Notes: generated from the letters alone by a model not told the origin. A stretch of DNA of 64,000 nt from Actinoplanes sp. TBRC 11911 (GCF_012933445.1 NZ_JABBNC010000010.1:124001-188000), one strand, 5' to 3'; counted from the stretch's first letter, positions 1-9,034 are shown. Numbers and translations are program-made.

Positions 1-280
1 CGGTCAGGTCGAGGACGGTCGCCACCGCGCCGCGCGCGTTCACCGCGACCAGGCGCCCGCCCCGCTGCTGGGCCGCGTGGTGGGCCACGATCAGCCCGTG
101 CACGCCGCTCGAGTCCAGGAACATCAGGTCGGCGAGATCGACGACGACGACCGCGGCCCGGCTCAGCGCCTCGCTGAGCACCTCGTCGAGCTGGGCGCAC
201 ACGGCGAGGTCGCACTCGCCGGCCAGGGCGACCCGGACGAGTCCGTCCTGTTCGGTGGTCTGAGCCGCGAACTGCGCCAT
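1..280 (-). CDS. STAS-domain anti-sigma factor antagonist (3' end outside window)
   Basis: The minus-strand frame starts with ATG at 280, preceded by a GGAAGG ribosome site, and runs off the left edge after 93 codons. It reads as a SpoIIAA/RsbV-type STAS domain: a short beta-rich start, then VVVVDLADLMFLDSSG with the DSSG motif at residues 56-59 that holds the phosphorylatable serine, then a helix ending at the edge. Proteins of this family bind anti-sigma (or serine-kinase) partners in the cytoplasm when the serine is unphosphorylated. The cognate RsbW-like kinase is not visible here; it may lie to the left. The divergent neighbour is the LamG protein at 456. Family call is firm; partner and sigma factor are unknown. 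Confidence 0.85.
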   Translation of the reverse strand, partial: MAQFAAQTTEQDGLVRVALAGECDLAVCAQLDEVLSEALSRAAVVVVDLADLMFLDSSGVHGLIVAHHAAQQRGGRLVAVNARGAVATVLDLT

Positions 281-455
281 GCCGCCCTTCCTCCCCCAGC
301 GAGCAGTCGCAGTCATCATGACATCAGCGCGGCTCCCGTCCAACGCGGTAAGGCCTGCGGCTGACCCGTTCGTTACTTCGGCATACAGCCACCTTTTGGG
401 ACGGATAGCATGATGTAGTTGCTATTAGGGAAATAACGGTCAGTGGGGATGAAGC

Positions 456-1148
456 ATGGGCAAACGGCACCTCGGTATCGCCGCGCTGGCGGCTTCGACC
501 CTGCTGGCGGGCACGCCGGCGGTGGCCTCGGCGGACCACACCATCGCGCTGTGGAAGATGGACGACCGGTCCCGGATCATGTACGACAGCACCGGCAACG
601 GGTTCGACGGCCACGTCGGGCGCGAGGTCCAACGCACCGGCGACACGTACGGCTTCGGCAAGCTCGAGCCCGACACGCCGCCGGCGCACCCGCAGCACGT
701 GGTCGTGGTGCCCGACGACGACGAACTCGACCCCGGCACCCGGGACTACGCGATCACCATGCGGCTGCGCACGAAGTACCAGTTCGGCAACATCATCCAG
801 AAAGGCCAGGCCACCGTCTCCGGCGGCAGCTTCAAGATGCAGATCCCGAACGGGCACGTCCAGTGCTGGTTCCGCGGGTCGGCCGGGTCGGTCCTGGTCA
901 CCGCCCCCGATAAGATCAACGACGGCCGATGGCATGTGGTGCGCTGCGATCGCTCGCGCGAAGGGGTGGCGTTACGCGTCGACGGGCGTACGGTGGCCGG
1001 GAAGTGGGGCCGCACCGGCTCGATCGACAACTCCTGGCCGGTGTCGATCGGCGGCAAGACCGAGTGCGACCAGATCGAGGTGGGCTGCGACTACTTCGCC
1101 GGCGACATCGACTACGTAGCCATCAACGTCGATGGGTTCGACTGGTAG
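456..1148 (+). CDS. Secreted LamG/concanavalin-like lectin-fold protein
   Basis: 230 residues. An N-terminal signal peptide (KR, then a hydrophobic stretch, cleavage near ASA-DH at residue 26) is followed by a single jelly-roll domain typical of the LamG/Laminin_G_3 superfamily: WKMDD near the start, DSTGNGFDGHVG, an internal DYAITMRL strand, then WHVVRCDR and VSIGGK near the end. Two cysteine pairs could form disulfides, as expected outside the cell. Such domains bind carbohydrate or protein; no catalytic residues are apparent, so binding rather than hydrolysis is likely. Start is set by GGGGA six bases before the ATG. The kinase gene follows after 41 bp. Ligand unknown. Confidence 0.8.
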   Translation: MGKRHLGIAALAASTLLAGTPAVASADHTIALWKMDDRSRIMYDSTGNGFDGHVGREVQRTGDTYGFGKLEPDTPPAHPQHVVVVPDDDELDPGTRDYAITMRLRTKYQFGNIIQKGQATVSGGSFKMQIPNGHVQCWFRGSAGSVLVTAPDKINDGRWHVVRCDRSREGVALRVDGRTVAGKWGRTGSIDNSWPVSIGGKTECDQIEVGCDYFAGDIDYVAINVDGFDW

Positions 1149-1154
1149 AAGGCA

Positions 1155-1183
1155 TTGACACCCGGAAGTTTCCGGGCGAATGT
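1155..1183 (+). promoter_or_regulatory. Candidate promoter with inverted repeat ahead of the kinase gene
   Basis: A consensus TTGACA lies at 1155-1160; 17 bp further is a weak -10 (GAATGT, 1178-1183). The spacer contains a perfect 7-bp inverted repeat with a 2-nt centre, CCCGGAAGTTTCCGGG (1161-1176). It could be an operator between the promoter elements, or a hairpin ending the LamG transcript. Sequence alone does not decide between these. Confidence 0.45.
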
Positions 1184-1189
1184 TCCCGC

Positions 1190-2695
1190 ATGAGCGTTGA
1201 CTGGCCGAGCAACGGGATCCTCCTGGCGGCACGGTACCGCCTGGCTGAACGCCTCGAGACCGGCGGCATGGCCGATGTCTGGCGTGCCGACGACGAGCTG
1301 CTCGGCCGGCCGGTCGCGGTGAAACTTCCGAATGGCGCGCACGTGGCGTGGCGGGAAGCGCGGATGGCCGCGAAGCTGTCGCATCCCTCGATCGCGGCGG
1401 TGCACGACTATCGCGAGGCGGTGCGGCCGGACGGCACGGTCGCACCGTTCGTAGTGCTGGAGCTGCTGGCCGGCGAGACGGTCGCGGCCCGGCTGGTCCG
1501 CGACCCGCTGTCGCTCGACGAGGCGGCGCGCGTCGGGGCGGCGGTGGCCGGGGCGCTCGCAGCGGCCCATGCCGGCGGGGTGGTGCACCGCGACATCAAG
1601 CCCGGCAACGTCATGCTCACCCCGAACGGCGTGAAGATCCTCGACTTCGGCATCAGCGCCCCGGCCGGCGAGGAGGACTTCGACGACACCGGCGCGACGT
1701 TCGGGACCCCGGCGTACGTGGCCCCCGAGCGCCTGGACGGCATGCCCGCGGTCCCGGCGACCGACGTGTACGGCCTGGGCGTGCTGCTGTTCGAGATGGT
1801 CACCGGGGCGCCGCCGTATCCGGTGGACACGTGGGAGGAGCTGGCCGAGGCGCGGGCGTCGGGGCCGGGCACGCTTCCCGCGTCCCTTCCGGCCGATTTC
1901 CGTACGCTGGTGGGCCGTTGCCTCAACGACGACCCGTCAGCGCGCCCGTCGGCCGACGAGGTGCGCTTCGCGCTGACGGCGTTGTGGCTGGCGGAGCGCT
2001 CGGCGTCGTGGTCCGCCGTGGTGGCGCCGGCGGCCCCGGCGGCGGCGATCTGGCAGGGCCCGGCTGCGACAAGCGACCCGGGGCCCGGCCACAGCCCACC
2101 CGGAGTGTCCGGCCCCGTCGAGATCATGCATGGCCCAGCCGGCCCCGGCGAGATCACCCACGCCCCTGCTGCTGCCGCCGGAACCCCGCCCTATCGGCCC
2201 GGGCGTGCTGTCGCCTCGACGTTGCCGATGGCGTCGCCGCCGGCGCGGCGGGTCGCGGTCACCGTGGCGCTGATCGCGCTGGCGGTCGCGGTGGCCGGGG
2301 TCTTCGCGCTGGTGACCTGGCAGCGAAAGAACACAGTGGACGCCCGGCCGGCGCCGAGCGGCACGGTCGCGGTGCCACCCGCTCCGGCCGCCAACCCGCC
2401 CGTGCCCACGACGTCGCCCACGCCACCGCTGGTGCTCGCGGAGGCGGTGAGCCGCATGGAGTCGGCGGTGGAGGAGGGCGCGGCCGACGGCGAGATCCGC
2501 GCGGATGTCGCGGTCGACTTCCTGAACCTGATCCGCCCACTGTCCGCCGCCGACAGCAGGGTGGTGGCCGAACAGGTCGCCCACTTGCGCCGGAAGATCA
2601 CCGAACGGCTTGGCGAGGGCGGCCTGCAACCGGAGCGCGCCGAGCTGCTCCGCGCCCGCCTGACCGACCTCGACCAGGCCGCCGGCACCCCCTGA
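1190..2695 (+). CDS. Membrane-anchored Ser/Thr protein kinase (PknB-type catalytic domain)
   Basis: 501 residues from the ATG at 1190. The N-terminal half is a Hanks kinase: glycine loop ETGGMADV (about 23-30), catalytic lysine in VAVKL (K45), HRDIKPGN (133-140) with catalytic Asp135, DFG at 152-154, and an activation-loop GTPAYVAPE. A Pro/Ala-rich linker leads to one transmembrane helix near residues 355-378, then an extracytoplasmic C-terminal region of about 120 residues. There are no PASTA repeats, so it is not the peptidoglycan-sensing PknB itself; the external part is unrecognised. The last codons are the first copy of the 51-bp tandem repeat that follows the gene. Upstream ATG-less reading through the LamG gene is not a plausible start. 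Confidence 0.9.
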   Translation: MSVDWPSNGILLAARYRLAERLETGGMADVWRADDELLGRPVAVKLPNGAHVAWREARMAAKLSHPSIAAVHDYREAVRPDGTVAPFVVLELLAGETVAARLVRDPLSLDEAARVGAAVAGALAAAHAGGVVHRDIKPGNVMLTPNGVKILDFGISAPAGEEDFDDTGATFGTPAYVAPERLDGMPAVPATDVYGLGVLLFEMVTGAPPYPVDTWEELAEARASGPGTLPASLPADFRTLVGRCLNDDPSARPSADEVRFALTALWLAERSASWSAVVAPAAPAAAIWQGPAATSDPGPGHSPPGVSGPVEIMHGPAGPGEITHAPAAAAGTPPYRPGRAVASTLPMASPPARRVAVTVALIALAVAVAGVFALVTWQRKNTVDARPAPSGTVAVPPAPAANPPVPTTSPTPPLVLAEAVSRMESAVEEGAADGEIRADVAVDFLNLIRPLSAADSRVVAEQVAHLRRKITERLGEGGLQPERAELLRARLTDLDQAAGTP

Positions 2696-2848
2696 ACGGC
2701 CCGCACCACACCCCGCGCACCTCAACCAAGCCGCTGACACCCCTGAACGGCCCGCACCGCACTCCGGACCTCGACCAAGCCGCTGACACCCCTGAACGGC
2801 CCGCACCGCACCCCGCGCACCTCGACCAGGCCGCTGACACCACTGACG
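2669..2848. repeat. 51-bp tandem repeat grown from the kinase 3' end
   Basis: About 3.5 copies of a 51-bp unit that begins CCTCGACCA and contains the kinase stop codon context (CCCTGAACGGCCCGCACC). The first copy encodes the kinase C-terminus (TDLDQAAGTP, stop); later copies lie beyond the stop. Copies differ by a few substitutions, so the array arose by duplication of the gene's own tail. Confidence 0.9.
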
Positions 2849-2927
2849 TGAAACCGGTTCACCTTTGCGTCCGCCGCGTCCGCACGGCTCGTCATGACCG
2901 CAGCGGTCTGTTCGCCCAGCCGGAGGT

Positions 2928-3226
2928 CCCACTATGCGGACACCGGAACCACATCGTGGACTTTTTGTGAACCTTGGAGACTTGCGCCCACATACGAGCC
3001 ATAACTCTCCAAGGTTCACGTGCGGCCGGAAAAGCCTGCCGTACAAAGGCCATATTACCGGAGGAAATTCTGTCCACAGTGAACGTAAGTCCCACATGGC
3101 GGGAGGCGAGTCCACGATGCAGTCACCTATCTCAGCAGGCGGGCATCCGTCCTACATAGTGGAGGCGCCGTGCCATCTAGCCACCCCGGCGGCCGAGCCA
3201 TCATCGGAAATATCGGATATATGCGG
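2928..3226 (+). repeat. Dispersed hairpin/dyad element, copy A
   Basis: Intergenic between the convergent kinase and LacI genes. Order: two CCAC...GTGG-like dyads (about 2929 and 2950, 21 bp apart), a hairpin at 2967-3019 (GTGAACCTTGGAGACTT pairing with AACTCTCCAAGGTTCAC, loop about 19 nt), a spacer with GCCGGAAAAGCCTGCC, then dyads near 3071, 3091, 3111 and 3152 on a 20-bp pitch, and the distal dyad ATATCGGATAT at about 3208-3218. The gap 2696-3346 holds only this element and the 51-bp repeat; no gene is supported. Confidence 0.85.
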
Positions 3227-3346
3227 ATGGTCGGAGGCGCTCCCTGAGGGGTTTGGGCCTGAGGACGCGCGCGTACACGTAGCCAGGGGCGCGCCCCGAG
3301 CTTCGGGCCCGACGCCGTGCGCGCGCACCCAGGAGTCTCCCGGACG

Positions 3347-4357
3347 CTAGGCCGAGGCGCGGATGACCAGGCGCGTCGGCAGGACGATCTCGCTGTCGCC
3401 CGGCTCCTCGCCGGCGATCTTGGCGAGCAGCAGCCGGACCATCTCGCGGCCCATCTCGGCGATCGGCTGGTCGACGCTGGTCAGGGCGGGCTGCGTGTGC
3501 CGCGCGATCACCGAGTCGTCGAAGCCGATCAGCGCCACGTCCTCGGGGACCCGCTTGCCGTGCTCGCGGAGCACGCCCAGCGCGCCGGCCGCCATCATGT
3601 CCGAGGCGGCGAACACCGCGTCCACGTCGGGGTGGTGCTCGAGCAGGCGTTGCATCGCGGCCGCCCCGCTCTCCTCGCTGAAGTCGCCGAACGCGACCGG
3701 GCCGTCGCCGACCACGTCGCGGTAGCCGTCCAGACGCGCGATGCCCGCCGCCATATCGAGCGCACCGGTGATCGCCGCGATGTTCTTACGGCCGTGGTCC
3801 CGAAGATACGCGACGGCTTCTCGTGCCCCGCCACGGTTGTCCGCGTCGACGAAGGTGCCCCTCTCGGCGTACGTGGGACGCCCCGCCCGGACCGTGGCCA
3901 CCCCGCGCTCCTCGAGCACCGACGGCAGGGGGTCGTCGCCGTGCAGGGACAGCAGCAGCGCGCCGTCGACGTGCTGGCGGGTCAGATAGCCCTCGAGGCG
4001 GCGCCGCTCGTCGGGCGCCTGCGCGATCATCAGGACCATCTGCAGGTTGCGCGCCACCAGCACGGACGAGATCGACTGCACGATGCGCCCGAAGAACGGC
4101 TCGGCGAAGAACCGCTCCCCGGACTCGAAGATCACCAAGGCGATCGAGTCGGTCCGCTGCGTCACCAGGGTGCGGGCGGCGCGGTTCGGGACGTAGCCGA
4201 GCTCGTCGATCGCGTCCTCGACCGCCTGCCGGGCGCGCGGGCTGACCTGAGCCGACCCGTTCACCACCCGGGACACCGTGCCGCGCCCCACGCCGGCCCG
4301 CAGCGCGACCTGCTCCAGGGTCGGTCTCCCCGTGGCCCGGCTCCGGTCCGACGTCAT
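3347..4357 (-). CDS. LacI-family transcriptional regulator
   Basis: 336 residues from ATG at 4357 (GGAGG with good spacing). Residues about 9-60 are the LacI helix-turn-helix and hinge (PTLEQVALRAGVGRGTVSRVVNG, then YVPNRAARTL); the rest is a periplasmic-binding-protein-like effector domain with the usual DAVFAASDMMAAGAL and IGFDDSVIARHTQPALTSVDQP motifs near the C-terminus. Such regulators are cytoplasmic dimers that release operators on sugar binding. No sugar transporter or glycosidase lies next to it, so the regulon is not visible; the upstream minus-strand genes may be a separate unit. Family call is firm, ligand unknown. Confidence 0.93.
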   Translation of the reverse strand: MTSDRSRATGRPTLEQVALRAGVGRGTVSRVVNGSAQVSPRARQAVEDAIDELGYVPNRAARTLVTQRTDSIALVIFESGERFFAEPFFGRIVQSISSVLVARNLQMVLMIAQAPDERRRLEGYLTRQHVDGALLLSLHGDDPLPSVLEERGVATVRAGRPTYAERGTFVDADNRGGAREAVAYLRDHGRKNIAAITGALDMAAGIARLDGYRDVVGDGPVAFGDFSEESGAAAMQRLLEHHPDVDAVFAASDMMAAGALGVLREHGKRVPEDVALIGFDDSVIARHTQPALTSVDQPIAEMGREMVRLLLAKIAGEEPGDSEIVLPTRLVIRASA

Positions 4358-4422
4358 CGCGTACACCCCCTCCGCGCGATCGAAGCTCGCGCCGGACACA
4401 ACGTACCTGTACCGCGCTCGAT

Positions 4423-5025
4423 CTAGGGATCGCGGTGGCGCCCGGGGGTTCCGGTCCGCGTCGGCGGGTCCTTGTCGCCGAGCAGCGGGACGCCGCGGCC
4501 CAGCAGGATCGTGCCCGGCAGCTCCAGCGTGGCCTGCTTGGCGGCCACCTGCGTCCCGGCGAACGACAGCGTGCCGGAGACGTCGGCGGTCCCGGCTCGC
4601 AGCGCGACCAGGCGGGCGTCGCGGATCACCGCGATCAATCCGCGCACGGTGATCCGAAGGACCACCTCGATCTCGAGCGGGACCGGCTCGAGCTCGCCGA
4701 TCTGAACCTCGATCACGGGCCGGTCCTGGTACGACACGTCGTAGGTGGTCATCTCCACGATCTCCTCGGACCCGGGCCGGTCCCGGGTGTTCGCGGCCGA
4801 CTGCCGCAGCGCGTCGTGCCGGCCCCACACCTCCTGGAAGATCTCCGAGTACGAGCGGTCGAGCACGCCGGCGGCCTTCTCGCCGATCTGCGCGAACACC
4901 GCGCCCCGGATCGCCGGGCGGCCGAGCCCGTCGCTGCCCGCCCCGGACTCGGCCGCACCGGCGAGTTCCGCCTCGGCGTCGGCGGGCCGGGTGAAGAAGA
5001 ACCCGCGCAGGGTCGGTTGTGTCAT
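4423..5025 (-). CDS. Hypothetical cytoplasmic protein paired with surface protein
   Basis: 200 residues, not recognised. No signal peptide or membrane segment. The N-terminal 100 residues are mixed alpha; the middle (residues about 90-180) is a run of beta strands (TTYDVSYQDRPVIEVQIGEL, LEIEVVLRITVRGLIAVI) suggesting a beta-barrel or lipid-binding-like fold. Its start overlaps the stop of the 755-residue surface protein by 4 bp (5022-5025), so the two are translationally coupled and probably work together, for example as an intracellular partner of the surface protein's short cytoplasmic tail. The C-terminus turns Pro/Arg/Gly rich. Confidence 0.75.
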   Translation of the reverse strand: MTQPTLRGFFFTRPADAEAELAGAAESGAGSDGLGRPAIRGAVFAQIGEKAAGVLDRSYSEIFQEVWGRHDALRQSAANTRDRPGSEEIVEMTTYDVSYQDRPVIEVQIGELEPVPLEIEVVLRITVRGLIAVIRDARLVALRAGTADVSGTLSFAGTQVAAKQATLELPGTILLGRGVPLLGDKDPPTRTGTPGRHRDP

Positions 5026-7289
5026 CGCCGCTCCTCCCCTCTGATGTACGACACCCCGCGGTGCAGCGTCAGCCGGACGACCAGGCGCGGCGGGGCGTCA
5101 CCGTCCCCGGTCGTCGTGGCGGTCGCACCGGGCAGCCGTTTCAGGTCGACCGAGAATCCGGCCGCCGGATCGTCGCGCTCCTGCCGCAGGGCGCGCTGCC
5201 GCCGCCGCCATCCCTGGTAGCCCGCCACCGCCAGCGCCGTCAGCAGCCCGAGCGCCCCGGCGCCGCGCGGCCACAGGACGCCGACCAGCTTGTCCCACCA
5301 GGACCGCTGATCCGCCACCACCGGGATGGTCACGTTCCCGTCGGTGGCGCCGTCACCGCCGGACCGCGCGTACGCCACCCGCCAGAACAGGGTCGCGCTG
5401 CCACCCGGCGCGTCCTGCGGCAACGGCACGTCGGCCACCCAGCCCCGCCCGTCGTTGTGGCACTCGGCGAGCTTGCCGTCCGGCAGGTAGGCGGCCCGGC
5501 ACCCGGTGATCGTCACGGTCTTGTCGTCGATGTACGGGGTGACCTTGACGTTGCCGCCGGCCTTCGCCTCGGTCGGGTCGAGCACGACGCGCACCTGCGG
5601 CGGTATCCCCGCGCCGAGCACCCGGTAGTTGATGGTCCCGCCGCCGCCCTGCCCGCCGGTGTCCGTGACGTCCCACTGCAGCGGCAGGTCCCCGGGCGCG
5701 GCGTTGTCCGGGACGGTCACCCGGGCGGTCCAGTTGCCACCGGCCGGGCGGCAGGTGGCCGTCTCGGTCCCGTCGAACGCCGCCCGGCAGCCGGTGATCG
5801 TCGTGCCCGCGGTCAGCGGCTGAATGGTCACCGACACGGGTTGGCCGGGATCCGCCCCTTCCGGGTCGGTGACGGCGACGAACACCGGCGGTACGGGCGG
5901 CGTGGTCTGCGTCTGCTGCTCTTGCGGATTGTCCGGTGTGGACGCGGTGGGCGGCGGCGTGGGGCCACCGGTCGGCGGTAGGCTGGGCCCGTCGACCGGC
6001 GGCTTCGTCGTCGGCTTGTCCACACGTTTCAGCACCTTGAAGGGCACACCGCCGGTCGGTGTGGCACGCCGCTCCCCGGCGGTCAGCGACGTCACTCCCC
6101 ACCGCAGCAACGCGATCCCGGGCAACGCGTCCGGCGGCACGATCGTGCGGGTGAACCACCGTTCCGGCGAGCGCTGGCAGATCGCCCCCGGCCCATGCGG
6201 GAAGAACGTCATGCAGTCGAGCAGGGTGACGTCCTCGTCCACCGGTTGCAGCGCGACGGTAACCTCGTCCCCGGGTTCGCCCTGTGCAGGCTGGACGGTG
6301 ACGATCACGTCCGGCTGACTGGCCACGACCTTCGCTTTGATGTCGCCCTCGACCGGACCGGGCAGTTCACCGGGCCGCGTACTCGTGTAGAAGACCTGCC
6401 AGTGCATCGCGATCGTGCTCCCGACGGCAGTGTCCCGAGGGATGTCGACCACCGCGACGCCCGAGGGACTGCAGCGCACCTCGCCGTGGAATCGCACCAC
6501 GCAGTCCTTGAAGGTCACTCCGGGCGTCAGGCTCTGGAAGACCACGACGAACGGCAACCCCGGCGCGGCCGTCCGGGTCTGCGGCTGCGCGTCGAAGACC
6601 GGAAGAGGCGGTGACAGCGGCACGCGCACACTGTCGCGTCCCGCCCCGGTGTCCTTCACGGTCACCGGGCTCTGGTCCGGGAAGGTGTAGTCGTGCCGGT
6701 AGGTGTAGGCGAAATCGACGGAGACCACCAGCGGATCGCCCGGCGGGTTTGCGGGGACGGGCAGCACGGCGACGCCCGTGTCGCACGCCGCCGCCTCGCC
6801 GTCGCGCAGCCGAACCGTGCACGAGCTGAACTCGAGCGCGTCCGGGTTGTCCAGGGTGACGGAGATCTGCTTGCCACGTTCCGCGAAATCGGGCTTGACG
6901 GTGGCCGTGACCTTGGCGAGAACGGTGAAGGCGAAGTCGCCGGACAGATATTGGGGCTCCTGGTCGGCAGCGACCCTCCACATCACCTGCGTGGGACCCG
7001 CGCCTTCCGGCACCGCCAGCGTGACCGCGTTCCTGCCCCGGCAAAACTTGGCGTCCCGCGGAGCCGTCGCGAAGTAGACCTCGCAGTTGCTCATGTACTT
7101 CACCGTGAACGCCACGGTGACGGTCTCGCCCGGCATCCCCGCGACTCGGGTCGCCGTGACCTGGACAATTCCGGTGTCGTCGACGGTGAAGGGCGGCTCC
7201 GGCGCAACCCGCGCGGCATTCACCGTCCCGGCCGCCGCGAACGCCAGGACGGCCAGGGTCGTGCGGGTGAGCCGCGCCAGAAAACCCAT
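5022..7289 (-). CDS. Large secreted surface protein with six cysteine-pair repeats and C-terminal membrane anchor
   Basis: About 755 residues; ATG at 7289 is favoured because GGAGG is better spaced than for the adjacent ATG at 7292. A signal peptide (RLTRTTLAVLAFAAAGTVNA) is followed by six Ig-like beta modules of roughly 100 residues, each with one Cys pair 9-13 residues apart (for example CTVRLRDGEAAAC, CVVRFHGEVRC, CRAAFDGTETATC), probably one disulfide per module. A Pro/Thr-rich linker (TTKPPVDGPSLPPTGGPTPP) separates modules four and five. Near the C-terminus is one transmembrane helix (GALGLLTALAVAGYQGW), then Arg-rich cytoplasmic tail. Not a recognised named family; adhesion or envelope scaffolding is plausible but unproven. 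Confidence 0.8.
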   Translation of the reverse strand: MGFLARLTRTTLAVLAFAAAGTVNAARVAPEPPFTVDDTGIVQVTATRVAGMPGETVTVAFTVKYMSNCEVYFATAPRDAKFCRGRNAVTLAVPEGAGPTQVMWRVAADQEPQYLSGDFAFTVLAKVTATVKPDFAERGKQISVTLDNPDALEFSSCTVRLRDGEAAACDTGVAVLPVPANPPGDPLVVSVDFAYTYRHDYTFPDQSPVTVKDTGAGRDSVRVPLSPPLPVFDAQPQTRTAAPGLPFVVVFQSLTPGVTFKDCVVRFHGEVRCSPSGVAVVDIPRDTAVGSTIAMHWQVFYTSTRPGELPGPVEGDIKAKVVASQPDVIVTVQPAQGEPGDEVTVALQPVDEDVTLLDCMTFFPHGPGAICQRSPERWFTRTIVPPDALPGIALLRWGVTSLTAGERRATPTGGVPFKVLKRVDKPTTKPPVDGPSLPPTGGPTPPPTASTPDNPQEQQTQTTPPVPPVFVAVTDPEGADPGQPVSVTIQPLTAGTTITGCRAAFDGTETATCRPAGGNWTARVTVPDNAAPGDLPLQWDVTDTGGQGGGGTINYRVLGAGIPPQVRVVLDPTEAKAGGNVKVTPYIDDKTVTITGCRAAYLPDGKLAECHNDGRGWVADVPLPQDAPGGSATLFWRVAYARSGGDGATDGNVTIPVVADQRSWWDKLVGVLWPRGAGALGLLTALAVAGYQGWRRRQRALRQERDDPAAGFSVDLKRLPGATATTTGDGDAPPRLVVRLTLHRGVSYIRGEERR

Positions 7290-7319
7290 CATCCCTCCAG
7301 GCGCAGCGTCACCCCACCT

Positions 7320-8573
7320 TCACGCGCTGTCAGCCAAATCACGGACAGGCGCCGCGGTCGCGTCCACGGTGAACTCCCGCAACGCCGGCGTTCCCACCGC
7401 GATCAACGCCGTCCCGAGCAGCGCCGTCAACCCTCCGACGGCCATCGCCGCCCCGCCCGAGCTGAGCGCCGCCACCATCCCGGCACGCACATTCCCGGCC
7501 TGCGGACCGGCCACCCCGACGATGTGTTCCAACGACGAGATCCTTCCCCGGTACGCCTCGGGCACCGCCGTTTGCACCACGGTCCCCCGGGACACCACCG
7601 CCCACGTGTCCGCGGCCCCGGCGACGGCCAGCGCACCCAGCACCAGCGGCAGCGCCGGCAGCAGCCCGGCCGCCCCGAGCCCGGCCGCCCACACCGAGCC
7701 GCAGCACAGCAGCACCACCCCGGGACGAGCACGCCGGGTCGCCAGTCCGGAAAGGACCGACGCCGCCACCCCGCCGACCGCCACCGCCGTGGTGAACAAC
7801 CCGAGAATCTCCGGCCGGCCACCGAACCTCTCCTGGTTCACCACCGGGAACAGGGCCGTCGGCATCGCCAGGGTGGTGGCGGCCAGGTCCGCGAGGAAGG
7901 CACCGCGCACCGCCGGCGTCCGCACCGCGTACCGGATCCCGGCCAGCACGGCGGGCACGCCCGAGCGGCCCGCCGCCGACGGCACCCCGGCCGGCAGACC
8001 GGACAGCCCGATCAGCGCGGCCGCGTACGTCACCAGGTCGATCGCGAAGCACCAGCCCACGCCGACGACCCCGGTCAGCGCCCCGGCGAGCGCCGGCCCG
8101 ATCAGCATGGCGAGCTGGAACGACATGTGGTTGAGGGCGAGCCCGGCGGCGAGCCGCTCACCGGCCAGCAGCGCCGGGACGAACGTCTGCCGCGCCGGTC
8201 CGCCGACCGCCGCGAACCCGGACTGCGCGGCGCACAGCACGAGCATCGCCGGCACGCCGCCCTGGCCGCTGAACGCCACGACGGTCATTCCGGCGGTGAC
8301 GGCGATCGACCCGTACGTGCAGCGCAGTGCCAGCAGGCGACGGTCCACATGGTCGGCGAACGCGCTGCCGGCCAGGGCGAGCACGATCAGCGGGACGCCG
8401 GACGCGACCCCGACCAGCCCGACGAGCGCGGCGCTGTGCGTACGGTCCCAGATGTAGAAGATGACCGCGAACGACCCGAACTGGCCGCCCAGCCCGGACG
8501 CGGTGGTGCCCAGCCACAACCGGCGGAACGTGCTGCTGGAACGCAACGGCCCGATGTCGACCAGCGCTCTCAC
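7320..8573 (-). CDS. MFS transporter (probable drug efflux)
   Basis: 417 residues from a GTG at 8573 whose GTGA overlaps the stop of the upstream MarR gene, so both are one transcript. Twelve hydrophobic segments are visible, with the MFS start FRRLWLGTTASGLGGQFGSFAVIFYIW and the loop 2-3 signature replaced by DHVDRRLLALR between helices 2 and 3. The C-terminal half contains YRGRISSLEHIVGVAGPQAGN, a pattern of the enterobactin/macrolide exporter-like MFS group. With a MarR repressor as the first gene, export of a small toxic compound sensed by that repressor is the natural reading. Substrate unknown. Confidence 0.88.
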   Translation of the reverse strand: MRALVDIGPLRSSSTFRRLWLGTTASGLGGQFGSFAVIFYIWDRTHSAALVGLVGVASGVPLIVLALAGSAFADHVDRRLLALRCTYGSIAVTAGMTVVAFSGQGGVPAMLVLCAAQSGFAAVGGPARQTFVPALLAGERLAAGLALNHMSFQLAMLIGPALAGALTGVVGVGWCFAIDLVTYAAALIGLSGLPAGVPSAAGRSGVPAVLAGIRYAVRTPAVRGAFLADLAATTLAMPTALFPVVNQERFGGRPEILGLFTTAVAVGGVAASVLSGLATRRARPGVVLLCCGSVWAAGLGAAGLLPALPLVLGALAVAGAADTWAVVSRGTVVQTAVPEAYRGRISSLEHIVGVAGPQAGNVRAGMVAALSSGGAAMAVGGLTALLGTALIAVGTPALREFTVDATAAPVRDLADSA

Positions 8574-9034
8574 AGGTGCTCCCGGAGGCGTACGGGAAAG
8601 GGTTTGCGGTCCAGCAACGCCCGCAGGTCGGCGGTGACGCGGGTGAGCGAGTAGGGCAGTTCGGCGTCCAGGGCCTGCACGGCCGCCTCGGTGGCCCGCC
8701 ACTCGTCGATCATCAGCGGGACCACCGCCTCGGCCCGCGCGGTGAGCCGGATCCGGCGGGTGCGCGCGTCCTGCGCACCGGGCGCGCTTTCCACGAACCC
8801 GGCCTGCCGCATCGCGGCCGCCGTCTGGCTCATCGCCGAGTGCGACACCGAGCGACGGTCGGCGAGCTGGCGGATGGTCTGCGGCCCGAACCGGTGCAGG
8901 TCGACGCACGGGCCGACGAACCGGGTGCGCATCCCGTCGATGCCCGCGTCGGTGTAGACGGCCGCGATGTCCCGGTCCAGCTCGGCGAGCAGGGCGTGCA
9001 GCTCACCCCAGGTACTGCTGTCGAGAAGATCCAC
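8570..9034 (-). CDS. MarR-family transcriptional repressor
   Basis: 154 residues from a GTG at 9034. The winged helix is clear: RQLADRRSVSHSAMSQTAAAMRQAGFVES, then the wing DARTRRIRLTARAE. An in-frame ATG at 9061 would place a near-perfect palindrome inside the coding region; with the GTG start that palindrome (9043-9060) instead overlaps the -10 (TTACAT, 7 nt before the GTG), giving a leaderless, autoregulated promoter. It overlaps the MFS gene by 4 bp and most likely represses the pair until the exported compound binds. Confidence 0.88.
   Translation of the reverse strand: MDLLDSSTWGELHALLAELDRDIAAVYTDAGIDGMRTRFVGPCVDLHRFGPQTIRQLADRRSVSHSAMSQTAAAMRQAGFVESAPGAQDARTRRIRLTARAEAVVPLMIDEWRATEAAVQALDAELPYSLTRVTADLRALLDRKPFPVRLREHL

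Noticed and set aside
929..1189. N-terminal extension of the kinase
   Set aside because: It would overlap the LamG gene in another frame; the kinase fold starts right after the ATG at 1190.
2928..3226. Dispersed element as an ordinary transcription terminator
   Set aside because: The hairpin lacks a T-run, lies hundreds of bases from stops, occurs in both orientations and also upstream of genes; flanking dyad arrays are unexplained by termination.
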